DNA of 10,593 bases from Bondarzewia mesenterica (lineage: Eukaryota > Basidiomycota > Agaricomycetes > Russulales > Bondarzewiaceae). A program made the position numbers and the translations under genes. Below, piece by piece: positions 7,194 through 10,593 of the stretch. The stretch covers positions 6,569 through 17,161 of the forward strand of contig SGPL01000518.1 in the NCBI GenBank assembly GCA_004802705.1, read 5' to 3'. How positions within the stretch are numbered: the stretch's first letter is position 1; each line of letters starts with the position of its first letter. The notes beneath the pieces were generated by a model. That model made no database searches. It had not been told where the DNA came from and worked only from the letters and a program-made list of their open reading frames with translations.

Positions 7194-10100
7194 TTAAATG
7201 ATCAAACCCTTCGCCCGCCTCACCAATTTGTCAAATTCCCGCTTTCCCATCTTCGCCGCCACATATCGCATTATTTTCTCCGTCAATCCATCCAGCATAT
7301 CTCGCTGGCCTACGAGATGCTTTTGGTAGAACGCGGTGGCGACTGCTGTTGCCCAGATGTCCCGATCTACGCCAGGAATATTGCTGGCCTCAGCTATGGC
7401 CTGTTGTCCTACAATCTTCTCCAGCTCTTTGTTGAGCTTGAACGAGCCATCGGACGATTGCAGTCTGACAAGTTCCACCACGATGGGTTCTAGGGTGGCC
7501 CTGACCTCTTCCGCCGGAACCTGCTCTGACTGAGGCTGGGGCACTACCTGTGGTGAAGGGCTGCGCTTCCTGGGAGGCGGTCTTCTGAACGTCCGGTGAC
7601 TCAACCTCTTTGGCGCCTCCTCCTCAGAGAAGCTTTCCAACGTACTCAACGTTGAGAAAGTCACTCCACTTTCATAACCCTCTCGATCGTCTCCTTCATC
7701 CTCGCTCTGGCCGCCTTCGCCGTTGCCTCCACCACGATCGTTGTCATCCCCTGGTTGCGCGAATGGGCTGACAGATCTTGATCGTCCTCTCGTTCGACCG
7801 TTTGAACCCGACGTTCCAGAATATCCCAACAGCTCTGAGAATGTGTTGACTATGCTGTTGAACGCCATCCATAAATTCTCTCCAATTGGGCTTCTCGCTG
7901 GTCCGTGCTGCGGATGACTTTCATTCGGGCCATCCTCCTGCTGGTTTGGGTAGCCTTGCCTGAAGCTCTCTTTCTGCTGCGACCTTTCTCCTTCATCAAC
8001 GGCAACGAACGACGTGTGTCTGCTGACAAGCTGGTACCCCTCTCCGAGACGCACAATGGCCGCCTTCTTGATTTCCTCTGGTGTCGTATCACCAATTACG
8101 CCAGGCATCTCCGCTCGTTCTTCCTGCGTATCCTGGATCAAATGATGCGCTGCTATCGTATGGATCAACGGCACAATTGGCTCTGCCGACGCGAATCTAA
8201 TTAATTTGACCGGGACTGTGAGGCTCACATCTCCGCCATGACCNTCGAGGCGACCCCACAATGTGATCTGCTTTGGGATCTCCTCCGCTTTAATGATGGC
8301 CATCACGGTGAAGCGTTCGTGAGAGTAGACGCTCTTGATGAACGGTGGAGTCTGCTGGATGCCGGGAGGTGGCAAGAGGTTCACGCCAGCAACCTTNGTG
8401 GCCTGCCCGTTGGGAGTGTTCAGCGTGATTGCTGGATNGACTCCCCACTCGACNGTGACATCCTTGATCCCCGACGATTGTCCCATNCGAAANAGTCGAC
8501 TAAACTTTGTCAAAATGTCCTCAGTCGTCAAGGCCATNAGACATTCTCCNTTTCCGTTTCTNGCGATGGCTTCGCACATANCGCTGGAGGCCGTGTNTCC
8601 GATACCCAGNGTGAANACNCGCAGAGGGGAGTTGGGGGGGCTANNATGGACTGCTNTGCGCACCGATNCAGATACNNNNTCGATATCGTATGNCTGTCGG
8701 NGCCATGCAAATNATTTTCAGATTATTCCATCCTACACCATTTTCACGAGACATACTGACCNNTCCATCTGTTAGGACGAANAGGACCGTCGGCATCGTC
8801 ACATCNCTCTNCATNAATACTTGTTCTAATGCTGTCCGTATTTCTGTGCCGCCNTAATCAGCTNCCATGCCGGCAACATGTTGTATCTGNGTCACGGTGA
8901 GNTCGTTCAAGNTGGTCCANCACTAGGGAGCTGAANNATTCTTACCACCTTTGCCATTGAACCTTGGTCATACCNGACACTTTGAGATGTCCATAATGAG
9001 TNGCAGTGCGTCCCGAAACTGTAGACATTAATCTTAGACCCATCCTGGGGNGGTAGATGCAGTAAAATATTGAGGGTCTCTTTGGCTGTCTCAATCCGCC
9101 TCTCTGAACNCATACTTCCGCTCCTATCCACCAAAAACAAGTACTCTTGCGGCGGCNTCGGCGGCATTTCGAACTTGGGNACGACGACAAGCTGCAGTGC
9201 CACAGTACCTCTTCCCTGTGGATCACGTTCAGCGAAGCAGCGTGGCTCATCCAGTCCTGCAGCTTTGATGATGNCGACGAAGTCGCGCTCGAGGAAGGTT
9301 GCAGAACGGAGGCGTGCAGTGATCCTGTGATTTGAGTCTCTACCGTGATGGGTGTGATACGGNGAGAGCACAATATTTTCATGGCTTGGGCTGGTGACGC
9401 TTTCCAGTGTGCCTCCAGTCTGGACCCTTACTGTGATGCGCAGGCGTGTACGNGATCTTGCGGACGCCGCGCCCTGTATGTCCACCGGCGGTGCTCCATA
9501 GCGCATTGGTCCTATAGCCATCGGAATTTGGAGGCGAACCTCATCTGGACTATTGTTATTCATGAGNTTCATNANGCACTGTAGNAATNATCAGTCNGAG
9601 CAATCAAACGATAGAGGTANGTCATGCACGGATAGTTTTGTAATAACTGTGGNTCTCGCAGGTATAGATCCTACAGAAATGGTGAAAACTGAAATGTCGC
9701 ATACGTTGTGANAANNNTNGTCATTTTGTTGACGGTCAATCNNATNCTCACCATCGTCTGTGGCCCATTTNACTAAGCTCGACGTCTTCCCCTGGTCGAC
9801 AGCNGCGTTGTACCTTGCCTCTGCTTGCGNNCTCTCCATCACCACTCCNGTTATCANTCCGCCGTCTGACGTCTGCATCTCAAACGCGCAGACNGCTGCG
9901 GATGCAGGCTTGGGGAAAACGTACTTCGCTCGNCCAGTCGCGGTTTCGGACGTGTTTGTGAAGACATGCGACACAGTCAGNTGNGCGGACACTTCGCCAC
10001 GAATGGGTACGTTAACNTTGATNTTGATGNGTGTCTGAACTGCGCTCACCGTCTACCACAAGNGCGTCGACCTTNACNTCTTCCAANTGCAGACGCACAA

Positions 10101-10209
10101 CCTCNCCACTAGGCCCGTTGTGTACTATAGTACAAGCTTGATTGNTATCCATCNTTNNACTTGGGGGAGAAACNGTGGNGTGCNANGTCCAAGNACNTCG
10201 NANAGACAT
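7194..10209 (-). CDS. VIT and von Willebrand factor A domain protein
   Basis: The protein has the layout of fungal inter-alpha-trypsin-inhibitor-heavy-chain/VWA5A/PARP4-like proteins; its role in fungi is not established. Exons on the minus strand: 10209-10050, 9991-9752, 9688-9630, 9578-8946, 8886-8761 and 8693-7194, with introns of 58, 63, 51, 59 and 67 nt. Together they make 906 codons including the stop. The VIT domain covers about residues 25-155 (HVFTNTSETAT, KYVFPKPASA, CAFEMQTSDG, DDVFTISVGSIPA). The vWA domain has a complete metal site: DRSGSM at 304-309, Thr378 in GGTEIR and Asp404 in VLTDG. Later come RLGEGYQLVSRHTSFVAVD (621-639), a low-complexity Ser/Arg/Glu/Pro region (about 640-800) and a conserved helical C-terminus (VRLQSSDGSF onward). 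There is no clear signal peptide or membrane segment. Many codons contain N. The start may instead be the ATG at 10152 (GAT next), 57 bp downstream in frame, which lies at a better distance from the possible TATA box. Confidence 0.85.
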
Positions 10210-10593
10210 GATCCTGNTCAGAGCTATATAACCCNGTCCTAGGGCGCTTATTANTGCNACGANGCGGNGCGNAANAGGAATCCTTCAAAAGAGGTTTGTT
10301 NATGATCATATGGTCTCATGGGTGCGCGAAATGCGAAGCTGTCTGTCTTCGACAGAAGNAAAGTNGCTATTCGNCGNCCGCAGTATNTANTTGCGGNCCG
10401 AGNCGCCGGNCCNNGCCTCCTATTATGCCAGCGAAANACAGNTGTCGANTTNGATATCGNTGAGCTNTATNTGNGATGAGGAGAAAAGAGGGGGACAAAT
10501 NANNGNNTACTGNNNNTGNGGCGATTGANNNGNTNGNNNGCTNCTNGCATGCNCTTNCNTGCNCTTNNNNGNNNTNGGNNNTGATAGCGNNNT
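10210..10593. other. N-rich window end, largely unreadable
   Basis: Ambiguous bases become very frequent, especially beyond 10350, and no frame can be followed. The segment presumably contains the 5' flank of the VIT/vWA gene. Apparent open frames here exist mainly because N hides stop codons. Confidence 0.7.
10225..10230 (-). promoter_or_regulatory. Possible TATA box of the VIT/vWA gene
   Basis: A TATATA core within GGTTATATAGC reads toward the VIT/vWA gene on the minus strand. It lies about 15 bp before the ATG at 10209 and about 72 bp before the ATG at 10152. A functional TATA box places transcription starts some 30 bp or more downstream, so it would favour the second ATG. The surrounding sequence contains Ns and this is a weak call. 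Confidence 0.35.

Noticed and set aside
8238..8759. 173-codon plus-strand frame opposite the VIT/vWA gene
   Set aside because: It is an antisense shadow kept open partly because Ns hide stops; the minus strand carries the real conserved protein.

Overview
The window looks like ordinary gene-dense euchromatin of a basidiomycete fungus, probably Agaricomycotina. Genes are close together and split by many short spliceosomal introns: I place 26, mostly 50-75 nt. One gene belongs to the multi-pass DUF6533-type family, which is abundant in Agaricomycetes. The other protein families are also typical of fungal nuclear genomes. I see no prokaryotic, viral, transposon, CRISPR, rRNA or tRNA signal.

Layout, left to right. 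(1) <1-1329, plus strand: the 3' part of a DUF6533-type multi-pass membrane protein gene, six exons visible. (2) 1330-2201: intergenic, with a doubled GATAAG motif before the next gene. (3) 2202-2987, plus: a complete two-exon macro-domain-like protein. (4) 2988-3465: tail-to-tail spacer. (5) 3466-6013, minus: a twelve-exon ubiquitin-specific protease of the Ubp8/USP22 type, the deubiquitinase of the SAGA coactivator, with an unusual charged C-terminal tail. (6) 6014-6252: a 239-bp divergent promoter. (7) 6253-7037, plus: a five-exon HIT-domain protein (HINT3/aprataxin-like), apparently frameshifted at an A6 run. (8) 7038-7193: short tail-to-tail spacer. (9) 7194-10209, minus: a six-exon VIT + von Willebrand factor A protein. 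(10) 10210-10593: very N-rich sequence, probably holding that gene's promoter.

The exon models for the macro, Ubp8-like and VIT/vWA genes keep the reading frame from start to stop and fit the conserved motifs of their families. The HIT model keeps frame only if one base of the A run is surplus. The DUF6533-type gene is cut by the window edge.

The genes do not form a pathway. The Ubp8-like and HIT genes share a promoter region, but a functional link is only inference. Single Ns begin at 8244 and become dense to the right, as expected at a low-coverage contig end. I found no convincing new biological system. The points most worth checking are a candidate GC-AG intron and a 23-nt micro-exon in the deubiquitinase gene, the HIT frameshift, and an intron that splits the macro-domain binding loop.
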